DNA of 64,000 nucleotides from Cannabis sativa (GCF_029168945.1 NC_083607.1:34333257-34397256), one strand, 5' to 3'; numbered from the stretch's first letter, positions 22,532 to 35,770 are shown. Translations and numbers: made by a program. The notes: generated by a model from the sequence alone, not told the origin.

Positions 22532-25147
22532 ATGGCGTTTCCAAGTAATTCACAAAATACAAAGGAATGGCAATGTTGGCGGAATGGCTCAATAGTGATG
22601 AAGAGGACTCCGAAGATGAAGTAAAGAATGAATAGCAAACATGTGCATGCTGGCACTCGATGATGGGGTAAGCATTTCTAGCCAAAATGATTGTGATAGT
22701 AAAAATGATGATGATAACCTAGATATGTTATATGATGAGTTGTCTAATTCATTTAAGGAACTATTTAATGATTTTGGTAAATCGTTTGTTAAAAACAAAA
22801 CTCTTAGAGAGAAGACCAACATGATTCTAAAAGAAATTAAGATTTTGAAAATAAATGAGAGGAACTTTTAGGTATGTCTCAATGTGCTACATGTGCTTCA
22901 TATAAGAAAAAAATTGTTCATTTAAATGCATACGTGAAAAGCCTAAAGAATGACATATATACTTTCACTAGAGGTAAAGAAGGTTATGATCTTATGCTAG
23001 GAAGCCAATCATGTGGTTTTTCAAAAAGTGGCATTGGTTATGATCCTAGTACAAAATAAAAGTTCTTAAGAAACTTTTTTGTGAAATCATCTAGTGTACC
23101 TCACTTTACATACTCATATTGTAACTAAGATGGCCATACTATTTCCTATTGTCATGTGAAGAAATATGAATGTCTAGGCAACACTAAATGGGTACCAAAG
23201 GGTTCTATAATAACAAGAAAGGACCAAAAATTATGTGGGTACCAAAAGCCAACAAATGAACTTGTTTTTGTAGGAATCAATAAGAAAGAGTCAAAGCTTA
23301 TGGTTCTTGGATAGTGGATGTTCAAAGCATATGACCGATGATCCATCAAGATTTTCAAGCTTTAAAAGCAAGGAAGGTGGCTTTGTCACTTTTAGAGACT
23401 GTTCAAAAGGGAAAATCTTAGGAATTGGTGATGTCGGTAACGTATACCCTCCATGAATTGCTTAGTATTAGTCAATTATGTGATACAGGTTTTCGTGTTA
23501 TGTTTGAATCCTCAAACTGCTCCATTGAAAATGCTTCAACCAATGAAGTTATTTTCCTTGGAGAAAGGAAGGATAATGTGTATGTTATTGATGTTGATTC
23601 ATTTGATAGTAAAAATAAATGTTTAACCGTTAGTATTAGTCAATTATGTCCTAATCTTTGTTATTGCATAGAAAATTAGGACATGCTAGTATGGATTCTA
23701 TCTCAAAATTAGTTAGAAAAGATCTTGTTACTGGTTTCCATCTATTCCTTTGTCAAAGATAAACTTTGTTATGCAAGCCCATTTGGAAAACAAATTAAAA
23801 CATCTTTTCATTCTAAGAAAGAGATTTCAACTACTACACCTTTGCAATTGCTTCATATTGATTTATTTGGACCTTCTACAATTTCTAGTCTTGGTTGTAA
23901 ATACTTTGCATTTGTAATTTTTGATGACTTTTCAAGATTTACTTGGTTTATTTTCTTGACACTTAAAAGTGATGTTTTGGAAAATCTTGTCAAATTTTGT
24001 AAGAGTGTGCAAAATGAAAAAGGATATTCTATTACCTCCATTGGGAGTGACCACAGTGGTGAGTTTGACAATGATGCCTTAGAATTTTTTTGTGATGAAC
24101 ATGGTTTTAACCATAACTTTTTGGCTCCAAGAAATCTACAACAAAATGGAGTTGTACAAAGGAAGAATAGAACAATTCAAGAAACGACTAGGTCGATGCT
24201 AAATGAAATCTCACTACCAAAATATTTTTGGGTCGAGGCCATCAGTAATTCTTGTTATATTTTGAATTGTGTTTTCATTAGGCCCAACATGAATAAAACC
24301 CCTCATGAGCTTTGGAATGGGAGAAAACCCAACATTGGCTATTTTAGAGTTCTTAAATGCAAATGCTAAATTTTAAACACCAAGGATAACCTTGGAAAAT
24401 TTGATGCAAAATCCGATGTTGGAATTTTATAGGGAATTAAACTCATAGTAAAGCCTATAGAATATATAACAAAAGAACTAATTTTGTTGAAGAATCTATT
24501 CATGTTATTTTTGATGAGACTAACTCGCCTACAAGCCAAAGTTTAGATGATGATATTATAGGTTTGGGAGATGAGGTTCAAAATCTTGATATTGGAGAGA
24601 CTTCCAATGCTCCTTCACAAACTGCCAAAGAGGAATCACCCGTGGAAACAGTAAATGAAAGTCAAGGTATGAATTCTAACCTTCCACATGAGTGGAAATT
24701 CAAAAGTGCTCATCCTATAAACCAAATTCTAGGTGGTCCTTCTCAAGGTGACACTACTAGAAACTTCCTTAGAAACTTGTGTAATTCCATTGCTTTCATT
24801 TCTCAAATTTAACCAAAGAATTTTAAAGAGGCTGAAGTCGATGAATTTTGGCTTCTAGCTATGCAAGAAGAAATAAATCAATTTATAAGAAACAACATTT
24901 GGGTGTTAGTTCCAACACCGTCACATCAATTGGTTATTGGAACAAAATGGGTCTATAGAAATAAGGTAGATGAGCATGGGGTCATTGTGTGTAACAAGGC
25001 TAGATTAGTGGCCCAAGGTTACAATCAAGAAGAAGGAATTGATTATGAAGAAACCTTTGCCCCGGTAGCAAGACTTGATTCCATTGGAATGTTGTTAGCT
25101 TTTGCATGCCACAAGAATTTTATTTTGTACCAAATGGATGTAAAAAG
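22532..25147 (+). pseudogene. Copia element CB gag-pol, broken and cut off in reverse transcriptase
   Basis: Copia order is visible: a short gag start at 22532; most of gag is missing; gag C-terminal region (about 22565-22870, acidic, coiled); zinc-knuckle remnant (about 23115-23165); protease (DSGCSKHMT at about 23312); pre-integrase (LGHASMDSISKLV at about 23673); integrase core (HIDLFGP, DDFSRFTW, the NGVVQRKNRT region, 23850-24370); and the start of reverse transcriptase ([32 protein letters not shown], 24861-25147). Several stops and frameshifts interrupt it. At 25148 an inverted C1 LTR replaces the rest of RT, RNase H and the 3' LTR. It cannot be active. Confidence 0.88.
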
Positions 25148-25945
25148 TGTTGGATTATTGTTTTACCAGGAACTAGATTTACTACCATGTATGTTATTTA
25201 ATATTCAAAAATTTGAATTTCTAAAACAATGTAATATAAGCACATATAAAGTTTAAGAAACCTTACATTGGTTGTAGCGGAATTAAATGACTCATTTCAC
25301 TCAGATCTTTAACCCTAGTATCCTTTCTGTAGCATGGTATCACAAAGATTTGAGCCCGACTCTCCTTCACTTGAATTGGATTCTTCACATTCTTACACAC
25401 TATGATTGAGTACAAATTTTTTATGTGTGGGCATGTAGTCTATCACTATAGGGTTCGAAAATAGAAGAGAGAAACAGAGAGAGAAGGATTCGAATGAGAT
25501 AGAAAAGATGCCTCAATTTTTTTTATTTTTTTTTACTAAAGGCAAGTGAATTATTAAGCTTCCAATTTTGAGTCCATCACTATGTATATATAGGAAACCT
25601 TCTAGGTTTAGGTTTGACTTATTTGGCTTTAAAAAATTGATAAATAAATTGTAAAATAGAGCATAAGTGGCCGGCCTTGAAAGTGGGCCCTACCACTTTG
25701 CAATTTTGCCATTTTTCAACTATTTATCTTATGTTTCTCAAAAATGCCATAATTTCCAATTCAACCACTTAAATGCCAAAACTATTTATTTAATAATTAA
25801 AATTAATATTCAAATAAAATTTCTTATTTAATATATTTATTAATTAGACTTAATAAAGTCTCTTAATTGACAAATAAGCCCTAGAATCTCTTTTCTTCAC
25901 AATTAAGCCATAGCTTAGTGAAAATTCATAAGCCCTAGAATCTCT
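25148..25945 (-). mobile_element. Inverted, truncated C1 LTR fragment
   Basis: Reverse-complemented, this matches the last ~800 bp of the C1 LTR (compare 13190-13986), starting at TGTTGG, the complement of CCAACA. It is cut at 25945, where G1 gag begins mid-frame. It joins two unrelated retroelements and is the right edge of the foreign block inside G1. Confidence 0.85.
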
Positions 25946-26914
25946 TTGTATGAAAGGTTTCGGAAGCAAGCACCTCCGGTCTTTCTGGGAGGTCCAGATG
26001 TGGTGAAGGCCGAACAGTGGCTAACGGTGATCACCAGAATTCTGAATTTTATGGGTGTCACCGGGAATGACAGAGTGGTGTGTGCCACCTTTCAGTTCCA
26101 AGAAGACGCTCTTGTCTGGTGGGACATGGTGTCTCAGATCCATGATGTCACTACCATGACCTGGGAAAGGTTCCAGGAATTCTTCAATGCCAAGTATTAT
26201 AACGAGGCGGTCAGAAGCGCCAAGAGGAAAGAGTTCACCCACCTAACCCAACGGGAGAATATGAGTGTGACAGAGTATACTACTCAGTTCGACCGGTTGG
26301 CGAGGTTAGCCTAGGGGATAGTGCCAACCGACTTCAGCAAAAAGGAGAAGTATCTCGACGGGTTAAATGTGAGGATCAAACACGACTTGATGATCACCAC
26401 CGACGACAAGACCACCTATGCTGAGATGGTGGAGAAGGCACTGCAAGCTGAGGGCGCAGTTGGATGTATGTCGGAGTCAGCTAGTACTCTAGTGAGTGGC
26501 GGGGCTCCTACCCCTCCTGCATCAGGCTTTAGCAGGGGGAGTAGTGGTTCGGCCATGGACCAAAAGAGGAGAACATCCACTGCATCTGGTGGCTTGAGTC
26601 AGAACAAAAGCATCCGGGGTAACCAGATTAGAGGTAGTCGTCATAGCGGTCCAGAGACCCGGTTTTCTTATTCGGAGTGCCCCAGCTGCAAAAGGCACCA
26701 TCAGGGGGAGTGCAAAGGTCAGGGATGCTTTCACTGTGGCATGCCCGGACACTTTAAGAGGGATTGTCCCCAGCTCCGATCAGAGGCACCGAGGGCTCCG
26801 GCGAGACCCACTCCGGCTAGGGTGTTCGCCAGCACTCAGGCTGATGCAGATGCCAGCCCTTCAGTTGTAACAGGTCAGCTTTCAGTTAATAACTCGTATT
26901 ACTCGGTCGTTTGA
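25946..26914 (+). pseudogene. G1 gag, 5'-truncated, one stop
   Basis: This Ty3/gypsy capsid gene lacks its first ~350 bp: the first codons here align with position 48283 of G2, whose gag starts at 47935. The capsid core (KAEQWL, MGVTGNDRVVCA, WWDMV) is followed by an in-frame TAG at 26312-26314. A serine/glycine-rich linker and one CCHC zinc knuckle (CFHCGMPGHFKRDC, about 26728-26769) follow. The frame ends in TGA at 26912-26914, one base out of register with pol. Confidence 0.9.
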
Positions 26915-29900
26915 TTCTGGGGCTACACATTCTTATGTGGCAGCCAGAATCTTTAGTAAATTGGATAGACCGTATGATAGATATCAATCAGGGTTTGGAA
27001 CCCTATTACCTGGCGGAGAGTTAGTTATCTCCAAAAGGTGGATTAGGTCTATGCCGATCAGAATAGATGGTAGAGAGTTAAGCGCTGACTTGATAGAGAT
27101 AAGCTTGGTAGAGTTCGATATTATTTTAGGAATGGATTTCCTATCAAAATATTCGGCTAGTATTGATTGCAAACGGAAGATGGTGATCTTCCAACCGGAA
27201 AGTGAAGAACCATTTGTGTTTGTTGGTTCAGTTCGGGGATATCGCATCCCGGTGATTTCGGCCATGTCAGCTAGGGAATTATTGCATGGTGGATGCTTAG
27301 GGTTTCTGGCCGTGGTGGTGGACACCACTCGGCCAGATACCATTTGGCCAGAGGACATCAAGGTGGTTCGGGAATTTTTAGATGTTTTTCCCGAAGAACT
27401 TCCAGGGTTACCACCTCAGCGGGAGATTGACTTCGTGATAGATTTGGCACCAGGGGTGGAACTAGTTTCCAAAGCCCCATATAGAATGGCTCCAGCTGAA
27501 CTTAAGGAGTTAAAGATTCAGCTCCAGGGGTTGCTTGACATAGGGTTTATTCGGCCTAGTGTGTCACCCTAGGGAGCCCCGGTTTTATTCATCAAGAAGA
27601 AAGATGGAACTATGAGGATGTGCATCGATTACAGAGAATTGAACAAGCTAACAGTGAAGAATAAATATCCACTACCTAGAATCGATGATCTGTTTGATCA
27701 ACTTCAGGGGAAGATGGTCTTTTCTAAGATTGATCTCCGCTCGGGTTATCATCAGTTGAAAATCCGAGAGGAGGACATTCCGAACACGGCTTTCCGTACT
27801 AGGTATGGACATTATGAATTTCTGGTTATGTCGTTCAGACTAACCAATGCTCCTGCAGCCTTTATGGATTTGATGAATAGAGTATTCAAGGATTTCCTCG
27901 ATATCTGCGTGATGGTGTTTATCGACGACATCCTTGTGTACTCTCAGTCAGAAGAGGAGCATGAGTTACATCTTCAGATGGTTTCGCAACGGCTTCGGGA
28001 ACACAAGCTTTATGCCAAATTCAAGAAATGTGAATTCTGGCTATCTCAGGTGTCTTTCTTAGGGCACATCGTTAGTAAATATGGGATCAAGGTGGATCCC
28101 GGGAAGATAGAATCCGTCAGGGATTGGACGAGACCGAAGACAGTGACAGAGAATAGAAGCTTCTTGGGTTTAGCTGGGTACTATCGTAGGTTCATGGAAG
28201 GGTTTTTAAAAATTTCAACACCCTTAACTGAACTTACAAAGAAGAATCAGCGGTTTGTCTGGTCAGACAAGTGCGAAGCTAGTTTTCAGGAGCTGAAACA
28301 GAGATTGATTACCGCTCCAGTGCTAGCTTTGCCTTCAGACAACCAAAAGTTCGTAGTTTATTGTGATGCATCCAGACAGGGTCTAAAGTGTGTGCTGATG
28401 CAAGCCGATCGGGTTATTGCTTATGCCTCCCGTCAGTTAAAGGATTATGAACAGCGATACCCGACTCATGATCTAGAGTTGGCCGCGGTGGTTTTTGGAT
28501 TTAAGATCTGGCGGCATTACCTTTACGGAGAAAGGTGTGAAATCTATACCGACCATAAAAGTCTAATGTATTTCTTTACTCAGAAAGATTTGAACATGAG
28601 ACAGAGACATTGGTTGGAATTAGTGAAAGATTACGACTGTGAGATTCTTTATCACCCTTGGAAGGCCAATGTAGTGGCTGATGCCTTGAGCAGGAAGGGT
28701 CCCGGGCAGGTAGCTAGCATGGTTCCGATCTCACCTCAGCTAGCAGAGGACATGGTTAGATCCAGCATTGAGTTTGTGGTAGGTCAACTTCACAACTTGA
28801 CGCTGCAATCTGATCTGTTGGAAAGAATCAAAGCCGCTCAGATGACTGATCCAGAGTTAGTGAGGATCAGAGATGAGGTTTCGGCTGGTCAAGCCAGGGA
28901 TTTCTCAGTGTCAGACAACGAGATGCTTCTGTATAAAGCTAGGGTTTGTGTTCCGAGTAGTGTGGAACTCAGGAGTGAGATCTTTGAGGAGGCTCATTCT
29001 ACCCCTTATTCTCTGCATCCCGGCACCACTAAGATGTACCAAGACCTTAAACCATACTTCTGGTGGAGCGGTATGAAGAAGAATTTGGTAGAATTCGTAT
29101 CGAGATGCCTCACTTGTCAGCAGATTAAGGCTGAACATCAGAGACCAGCAGGGTTGTTGCAGCCTCTAACCCTACCAGAATGGAAGTGGGAAGATATCAC
29201 GATGGATTTTTTGGTCGGGTTACCTAGAACCACGGGTTTGTTTGATTCCATCTGGGTAGTGGTGGATCGATTCACGAAATCTGCTCATTTTCTGCCTGTT
29301 AGAACAACATTTATAGTGGATCAGTTGGCAGAATTATATGTTAGAGAGATTGTAAGACTTCACGGGGTACCGAAGTCTATAGTTTCGGATAGGGATCCGA
29401 AGTTCACCTCCAAGTTTTGGCAGAGTTTGCAACGAGCAATGGGTACAAAGCTGAAATTCAGTACAGCATTCCATCCTCAGACAGATGGTCAGTCCGAAAG
29501 GACAATTCAGATATTGGAGGACATGTTACGAGCCTGCGTTATGGATTTCGAAGGCTCTTGGAATAAATATCTACCGTTGATAGAATTTTCTTACAACAAC
29601 AGTTATCAGAGTACGATAGGGATGGCCCCCTATGAACTGTTATACGGTAGGAAGTGTAGATCTCCCATCCACTGGGATGAGACAGGGGAGAGGAAATACT
29701 TAGGTCTAGAGTCAGTACAGCGGACCAATGAGGCAATAGAGAAAATAAAAGCTAGAATGCTCACCTCACAGAGTAGACAGAAAAGTTACGCAGATCCTAA
29801 ACGCAGAGATGTTGAGTTCCAAGTAGGGGACCATGTGTTTTTACGAGTGTCTCCAATGAAGGGGATCAAACTTTTCGGGAAAAGAGGCAAGTTATGCCCT

Positions 29901-30299
29901 AGATTTACAGGATCTTTCGAGATTCTCGAGAAAATAGGTCAAGTGGCATACCGGTTAGCATTGCCTCCAGCTTTATCAGCAGTTCACAGCATATTCCATG
30001 TCTCGATGTTGAGAAAATACATTTCAGATCCCTCTCATATACTCAGTTATGAGAGCCTTGAACTGCAGCCAGATTTGTCTTACGAAGAACAACCAGTGCA
30101 GATCCTGGATAGAAAGGATAAAGTCCTTCGGAATAAGACCATAGCATTGGTCAAAGTTCTCTGGAGAAACAGCAAGGTGGAGGAAGCCACCTGGGAACTA
30201 GAGTCAGATATGAGAGCTCAATATCCAGAGTTATTCAGGTTAGATTTCGGGGACGAAATCCTTTTAAGGGAGAATAGTTGTAAAGACCGCTTAGTTTAA
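26915..30299 (+). pseudogene. G1 pol: protease, RT, RNase H, integrase, chromo-like tail
   Basis: Protease has its DSGATHS motif at about 26913-26933 and [13 protein letters not shown] at 27570-27572 replaces Trp ahead of the RT core. An uninterrupted 895-codon frame (27612-30299) then carries the RT catalytic FIDDILVYS (residue ~102), RNase H (YCDAS at ~245, TDHKS at ~313, VADALSRK at ~355), the integrase zinc region (CLTCQQIK at ~500), the integrase acidic triad (TMDF, SDRDPKF, DGQSERT) and a C-terminal chromodomain-like segment ([15 protein letters not shown]). A Gly-to-Arg change is seen in SFRLTNAPA. Clade by memory: Tekay/Del chromovirus. It is near complete but disabled by the stop and by the gag damage. 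Confidence 0.92.
30265..30277 (+). other. G1 polypurine tract
   Basis: aagggagaatag directly precedes the 3' LTR. G2 has aaggggggaatag at the same place (52601-52614). Confidence 0.75.
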
Positions 30300-32089
30300 T
30301 TTGGAAATTAGCAGTTAATCATGTTTAATTATGAAAATTATTTATAGCTATTTAAATAATTATTTATACTGTTATTATTGAATTCTGAGATGCATTTTAT
30401 GTCATTTAGTAGTTTTCATAATTTTGCATTTCCGGTGCCCGGTAACATGGAACTCGGTGTTTGGCTCAGTAAAATCACAACTTAGTATGTTAGTAGATTG
30501 GGACGGTTTATTAGACATTCGGAATGTCGGGAATGGCCGGGAATTTAGAATTTCCCAAAATACCCCTTTAGTGTTATTTATGAGATTTTAGTGTGAAGGG
30601 GCAAAATGGTCATTTTGCCCTATTATTGTTTGTCCTTTTGTGGATTTTAAATGTGGAAAATAAGGGTTTATTTTGTTAAGTGTTGGCTGAAATATAAGGT
30701 TGATAAGTTGCATTTACTTCATTTATTCAAAATTTCAAAAGTTAGAAAAATTGGAAAATTCAAAGGCTCTCTTTCTTTCTCTCCTTTTCGGTTTTGAGTA
30801 GCTGGGTTTGGGGGGGATTTCTCTTGGATTTCAAGCTTATTTTAGCATAGGTTTTGACCTCAAGTTGTTTGTAAGATCCTTGTAGCTCTCCCTTTTAGTT
30901 TCTTGTTGAATTTTGATGAAATGTTGATGTTTGCATGCTTAGTTTAAGTTGATGTTGTTGCTGTGATTTTGTAGTTGTTTGCAGAGGTTTAAGCATGAAT
31001 AATTGATGATATTAAGCTGCTTGTGATGCATGATTGTTAGGATGTTAGAGTTGTGGAATTTTTAGTGTAAAAGTTTAAGTTTTTCAAAGAGAAAATTGGA
31101 ATTTTAGTGGCTGTAGTTGTTGCATGAGTTAGGGTTTGCTTTTTGCAGTTTTTAAATGCTTGAATATGTGATTTTAGTCAAGGTTTAATGCATGATATGT
31201 TGTTTAGTCAAGTTTTTAGTGTTAGAACTCAATCTTTGACCTTTAATGGTGAAATGAGTTTCTGTGTGTGAAGCTCGGTTTTGTTGCTTTAGAAATGTTC
31301 TAGGGGATATATAGAACAGGTCTGGAAGGTCTTGTGTGATTTGGATTGGATTTGAAAGAGTAATGAATTTTTGAGTTCTGCCTGCAAGGAACCGGAATTC
31401 CAGTTGTGCATCCGGAATTCCGGATGGGCTTTGAAAATTTCCAGAACCGGAATTCCGGTTGGACAACCGGTCTGCCGGTTTGGTGATTTTCAGAAACCCT
31501 AGTTCTCCTCGTTTTTATGTTATTTGGGGTATTGCCATGCTTTTTGTCGATAGGGAAACTTTTAGTTCCTAGTTTAAGTCCCCGAGAAGTGATTTAGCGT
31601 ATCACTTATAGTGTTGTAATTTTTATGGTTTAGGAGCCTGTAACCCGCCGCGCAGTTAGTTCCAGTCAGGTTGACCGGCACACCTGAATTCGGAATTGAG
31701 GTAAGATTAGTATAACAGTATGCATATACAGATTACATGTTTAGTGTGCATGTTAGGAAGCCTGTTAGATTACATTAGATATGTATGTTGGCTTCGAACC
31801 ATCCGACTGTGTCACATCGGTACAGGCTAGAGTATGACTAGCAGCAAGAGTATGACCAGTTTGACCGAGTATAGGCTGACACTGTACCACATCAGCAAAG
31901 GCTAGAGTATGACTAGCAGCTGGAGTATGACCAGTGTGCCGAGTATAGGCTGATACTTAGGTTGGTGGTTCCGTACTATTTGACGTATCACATCGGTACA
32001 GGCTAGAGTATGACTAGCAGCTGGAGTATGACCAGTTCGACCGAGTATAGGCTGATACTATAACACAGCGGTACAGGCTAGAGTATGAC
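30279..32089 (+). mobile_element. G1 3' LTR, left part
   Basis: It starts TGTAAAGACC and follows 5509-7313 closely, including the palindrome cluster and part of the minisatellite. It is broken at gagtatgac by the minus-strand element and resumes at about 36959. Confidence 0.92.
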
Positions 32090-33298
32090 AAAAACTTGTT
32101 GCGAAAATTATTAACTACTACCTAAGTGCACACAATCAAGTAGTATACTCACGCAAGTGAGGTCGAACCACAGGGAATTGGATTAATTACTACTAAACTA
32201 TACTTATAATTCTATTTGGCAAATCAAAAGTATTTATGATTGAAAAAGGAAGAAAGAAATTCAAGAAACTTAAAGAAACAAGTGAATATTAATCAAGATG
32301 AGAGAGTAGGGAGACGAATCCTGTTGTTAAGTTACCAATGTTAATGTCTAATTTCTATCCTTCTCTTGAAGTGAATGACAGATTATAAATTAACCTAGCT
32401 CTTTTCAGATCTTCTGGGTTCTAAATCTCATGCTCTCTAATTAATCTCTTAATTAAACTAACATGAAATTAGCATTAAGCAATAATCTAAATGTCACAAA
32501 GGCTATGTAAATACTTTCGTTTCACATCAAAACCTAGACTATCCAATTTTAGCATTCTCAATTCTCACTTTTCAGATTTCGAATTGAGATCATAAAACAT
32601 GTAAAAGGTGATCATTCTTTCACATGGACATTAAACACAAATATGAATAGTGTTCACAATCAAGATGGAGGAATGGCAATTATTCATTAACTAGGAAAAA
32701 CTCAAACAACATTCATCATTCTCCCTAAAGAGGAGTTTAGTTCAAAACATCCATAATCAAATCCATAATTAACATTGAAACAGAAAATAGCATAGAAAAA
32801 TTAAAGAGAAGAGAAAGAACTAGTATAAGCAATTGATTCGGGTCGCCACAAGCCGCTCTTCTAGCCTCCTTCTTTGTTTCTAGGGTTCTAATTCTGAATA
32901 ATCCCTAATTTTCATGAGCTCCCTCTATTTAAACCAAGTTTCATCTTTAAAATTCGTGAAATTATGAAACTGCCCAAAAATCCCGTCTCTGGGTCCCCGT
33001 CGCGACTGGCAAAGCCCCCGTCGTGACGTGGTTAAACTTTGAAACTTCGAGATCTTCTCTGCCAGTTCCCGTCGCGACTGGCATATTGCCCGTCGCGACT
33101 GGAACAGGCAGCGACACCAATCTTGGTTTTTCTTCTCGATTCTTTCAATACTTTTCCTCAATTCTTGTACATACTTTCTTTAAATGCCCGAGGACCTAAA
33201 ACCAAAGAATCAAGCGTAATATAGCCCTAAAACTAGAAACAAAGAGTGAAAACTAACCGAAAATATGACCCGAAACTTAGACTAATTTTAGCGTAACA
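32090..33298 (-). repeat. TR-GAG-like element 3' LTR
   Basis: It pairs with 35771-36958 along its length and contains short repeats of a cgtcgcgactgg motif at about 32998-33102. It differs from its partner by scattered substitutions and one short indel in that motif cluster (about 33005-33030 versus about 36670-36690). Confidence 0.88.
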
Positions 33299-34541
33299 AA
33301 TTCTCCCAAACTAGATTCTTACTCGCCCTCGAGTAAGATAAATACCACTAACTACTAATCTACTAACTCCACTAAGAAATAATCACAATACTACTGCTCA
33401 TGTGTTGTCCTCTTTCATTGCTCAAACTAGAATTTCAATCCCACTAACTCTAACAATTAAATTAGATGCTCAGTTTGTCACATACTGCATAAACACAAGA
33501 TGACTTCACAATCGAAACAATGTTATAAAGGTTTTACTCTTTCCAACCATTCCACTACCCGATAACTCATATGCTTGCATGCTTACCTCTCTCCACTAAT
33601 GTTGACAGCATCCTTTCAGAATCAATAGGGCTTTTTGAGGTTCAGAAGGTATGGCTTAGATATTTGGAAAATGAAAAACAATTTTGGCTAAAGATATCAT
33701 AAGCACAACAAATAACCCACAAGCTTCTTCTAATTTCAAATTTCCCAAAGTGTTCCCACAACTAACCATGATTGAGAAAAAGAAAATTTTCTTTCCTTTT
33801 TCGTTTTTTTTCCCAACATCACTGAATTTTTTTTTTTTTGAATCATGTTTTTTTTTTCATTATTTTTTTTTTCAGTGATATTGATCTTACCAAATATCTC
33901 TTTTTTCTCAATCTTGCAAGTTTTTTTATTTTCTATCTTCTCTCACACCATGTATTTTGCTCCCCCAAACTAATTATATAGCTTATGATATCATTGATAA
34001 AATAGTGAGAACAAAATTAACAGTGTGGATACATATTTCGGTTCAACAGGTGAAGAACAAAACAAGTTTAGGCTCAAGAGGGTTAACTAAGGATAATCAT
34101 TTCATGGTAGGCTTGAAATGCTCAAACTATCCAACAAATGCCTAAATCATATTCCTATTGAATGTTGTCAAGGATTTCGCCTCAAAAGAATAAGACATGC
34201 AAGTTCTAAGCTATCCAGTCAATCTTACCACAAACCATAGTAAAATAATTATAACATATTTCACAGATCATCAAATTGCATTCTTACACATGTTATACAA
34301 GCATCCAAACTAATCCAAAGAGTTAACAGAATTAAGCACACAGTTATTTTGCAATTTCAGAGCACATTACAATAAACAGCAGCACACAATTATCTTCTAG
34401 CTTTTTGCCCATTCCTAACTAAAAACAAAAAATTAAAGCAGAAAATTAAAAATGCAGAAAATATTTTTTTTTAAATCCTTCCCCCCAAACTAAAGATTCA
34501 CATTGTCCCCAATGTGACATTAAAGAAAAAGGAAAAGAAAC

Positions 34542-35489
34542 TTACCTGAGCGCCTCATCAACAAGCGGTTGACGCCCGTAATACGTGTCATGCAAGACAA
34601 CTTGAAAATTATTGTTGTACTTGCCTTCAAGCTTGGCAAGTGATGAGTTTGAACTAAAATCAGCACCAACAACATAGGACTTTGGATGATGTGCTTGGGG
34701 AGAAGCCTTTCGTAGCTCGTAGAGGATATAATATGATGTAGATGAAATATATGGATTCATAGGTGGTTTATCAGTCAATATCATTGATGAAGTCGAATCA
34801 ATGATGCCATGTTCTTCTTCATCCTCCAACGTCACAGTTTCTACACTTTCATCTAACAACTCTTCTTCTTGTTGCTCACTCTCCACTTGGCTATCCATAC
34901 CCTCACTTGTGATTTCATATTCAATGATTTCCTTTTCACAAGGATCTTGGTCTTCAATTGTAGGCTCATTATCTTCCTTGTATTCAAATAATGACCCTTC
35001 TTCATTGTGGCAATAACTCTCATAACTTTCATTATTGGAGTTATTACATTCTGAATCATGAGCCACTAAATTATCACATAAGGATCTCACCATGTCAGTT
35101 AAGCGATTAATCTCTCCTGGAAGTGATTGTAGAAGTGATAGTAGTTGCTCCTCCTTTTCAGTTTGTTGGGATGAATTTGGGCAATAAGGTGGGTACTGGT
35201 GACTCCAACCCTGAAGTGATGGATCCCAATGCCAATCGTAATCAAACTCTGCCATATTATTCAACAAATTTATTACATCATAACCTCTCATTAATAGAGG
35301 TGCTCCAGTTGCCTCTGCTCCATAATCAACCCAGCTTCTGGTTTCATTATTAAGTCCATTATAAAAGAGCCACGTAAAACATCCACTTGAGAAAGTGGCA
35401 TAACATCTCTCTCCAAGCTCTTTAAATTTCCTCCAAGCAGAATAGAATGATTCATTGTGTTGTTGGACAAAATCCTCAAGATATAGCAT
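34542..35489 (-). CDS. Gag-like protein of non-autonomous gypsy element, 315 aa
   Basis: This ORF is intact on the minus strand. Residues ~1-80 look like the plant retrotransposon gag (capsid) domain: an ESFYSAWRKFKEL helix, then CFTWLFYNGLNNETRSWVD, then an LLNNMAEFDYDW end. The middle (about 110-150) is helical, and residues ~150-240 are strongly acidic (Glu/Asp-rich). There is no zinc knuckle. The start at 35489 follows the primer site by about 265 bp and is the first long-frame ATG, although upstream in-frame sequence could extend it. It probably forms or joins virus-like particles in the cytoplasm. Function is inferred from family resemblance only. Confidence 0.65.
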   Translation of the reverse strand: MLYLEDFVQQHNESFYSAWRKFKELGERCYATFSSGCFTWLFYNGLNNETRSWVDYGAEATGAPLLMRGYDVINLLNNMAEFDYDWHWDPSLQGWSHQYPPYCPNSSQQTEKEEQLLSLLQSLPGEINRLTDMVRSLCDNLVAHDSECNNSNNESYESYCHNEEGSLFEYKEDNEPTIEDQDPCEKEIIEYEITSEGMDSQVESEQQEEELLDESVETVTLEDEEEHGIIDSTSSMILTDKPPMNPYISSTSYYILYELRKASPQAHHPKSYVVGADFSSNSSLAKLEGKYNNNFQVVLHDTYYGRQPLVDEALR

Positions 35490-35754
35490 CTGGATTTATC
35501 TTGCAGGTCAAACTCATAAGTACAGCATTAGTAAAGTTAAAAAAAATAAAACTAAATTAGTACTAAAAAGATAAAAATTTGAAACAATAAAATTAATACT
35601 AAAACTAAAAAGAAAAACCAAATTAGAACAAAATATAATTTTTAATAATATTACAAAATTTAATCTAAAAGAAACAGATTAGAAATAAGCAAAAAAGAAT
35701 TAACCAAAGTAGAAGTTAGTATAATTTTATGTAATATCAATCTTTATACAATTT

Positions 35755-35770
35755 CCCAGCAACGGCGCCA
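35755..35770 (-). other. Primer-binding site, tRNA-Asp type, of the TR-GAG-like element
   Basis: The minus strand reads TGGCGCCGTTGCTGGG, one base from the TGGCGCCGTTGCCGGGG site typical of Athila/TR-GAG elements, directly after the LTR. Confidence 0.8.

Noticed and set aside
33780..33880. Poly-T tracts read as a retrogene tail
   Set aside because: They lie inside the internal region of the minus-strand element with no adjacent gene, and are simple low-complexity runs.
34801..35353. Plus-strand and alternate-frame ORFs over the gag-like ORF
   Set aside because: They are shadows of the acidic minus-strand gag ORF, for example Ser-rich runs opposite Glu codons.
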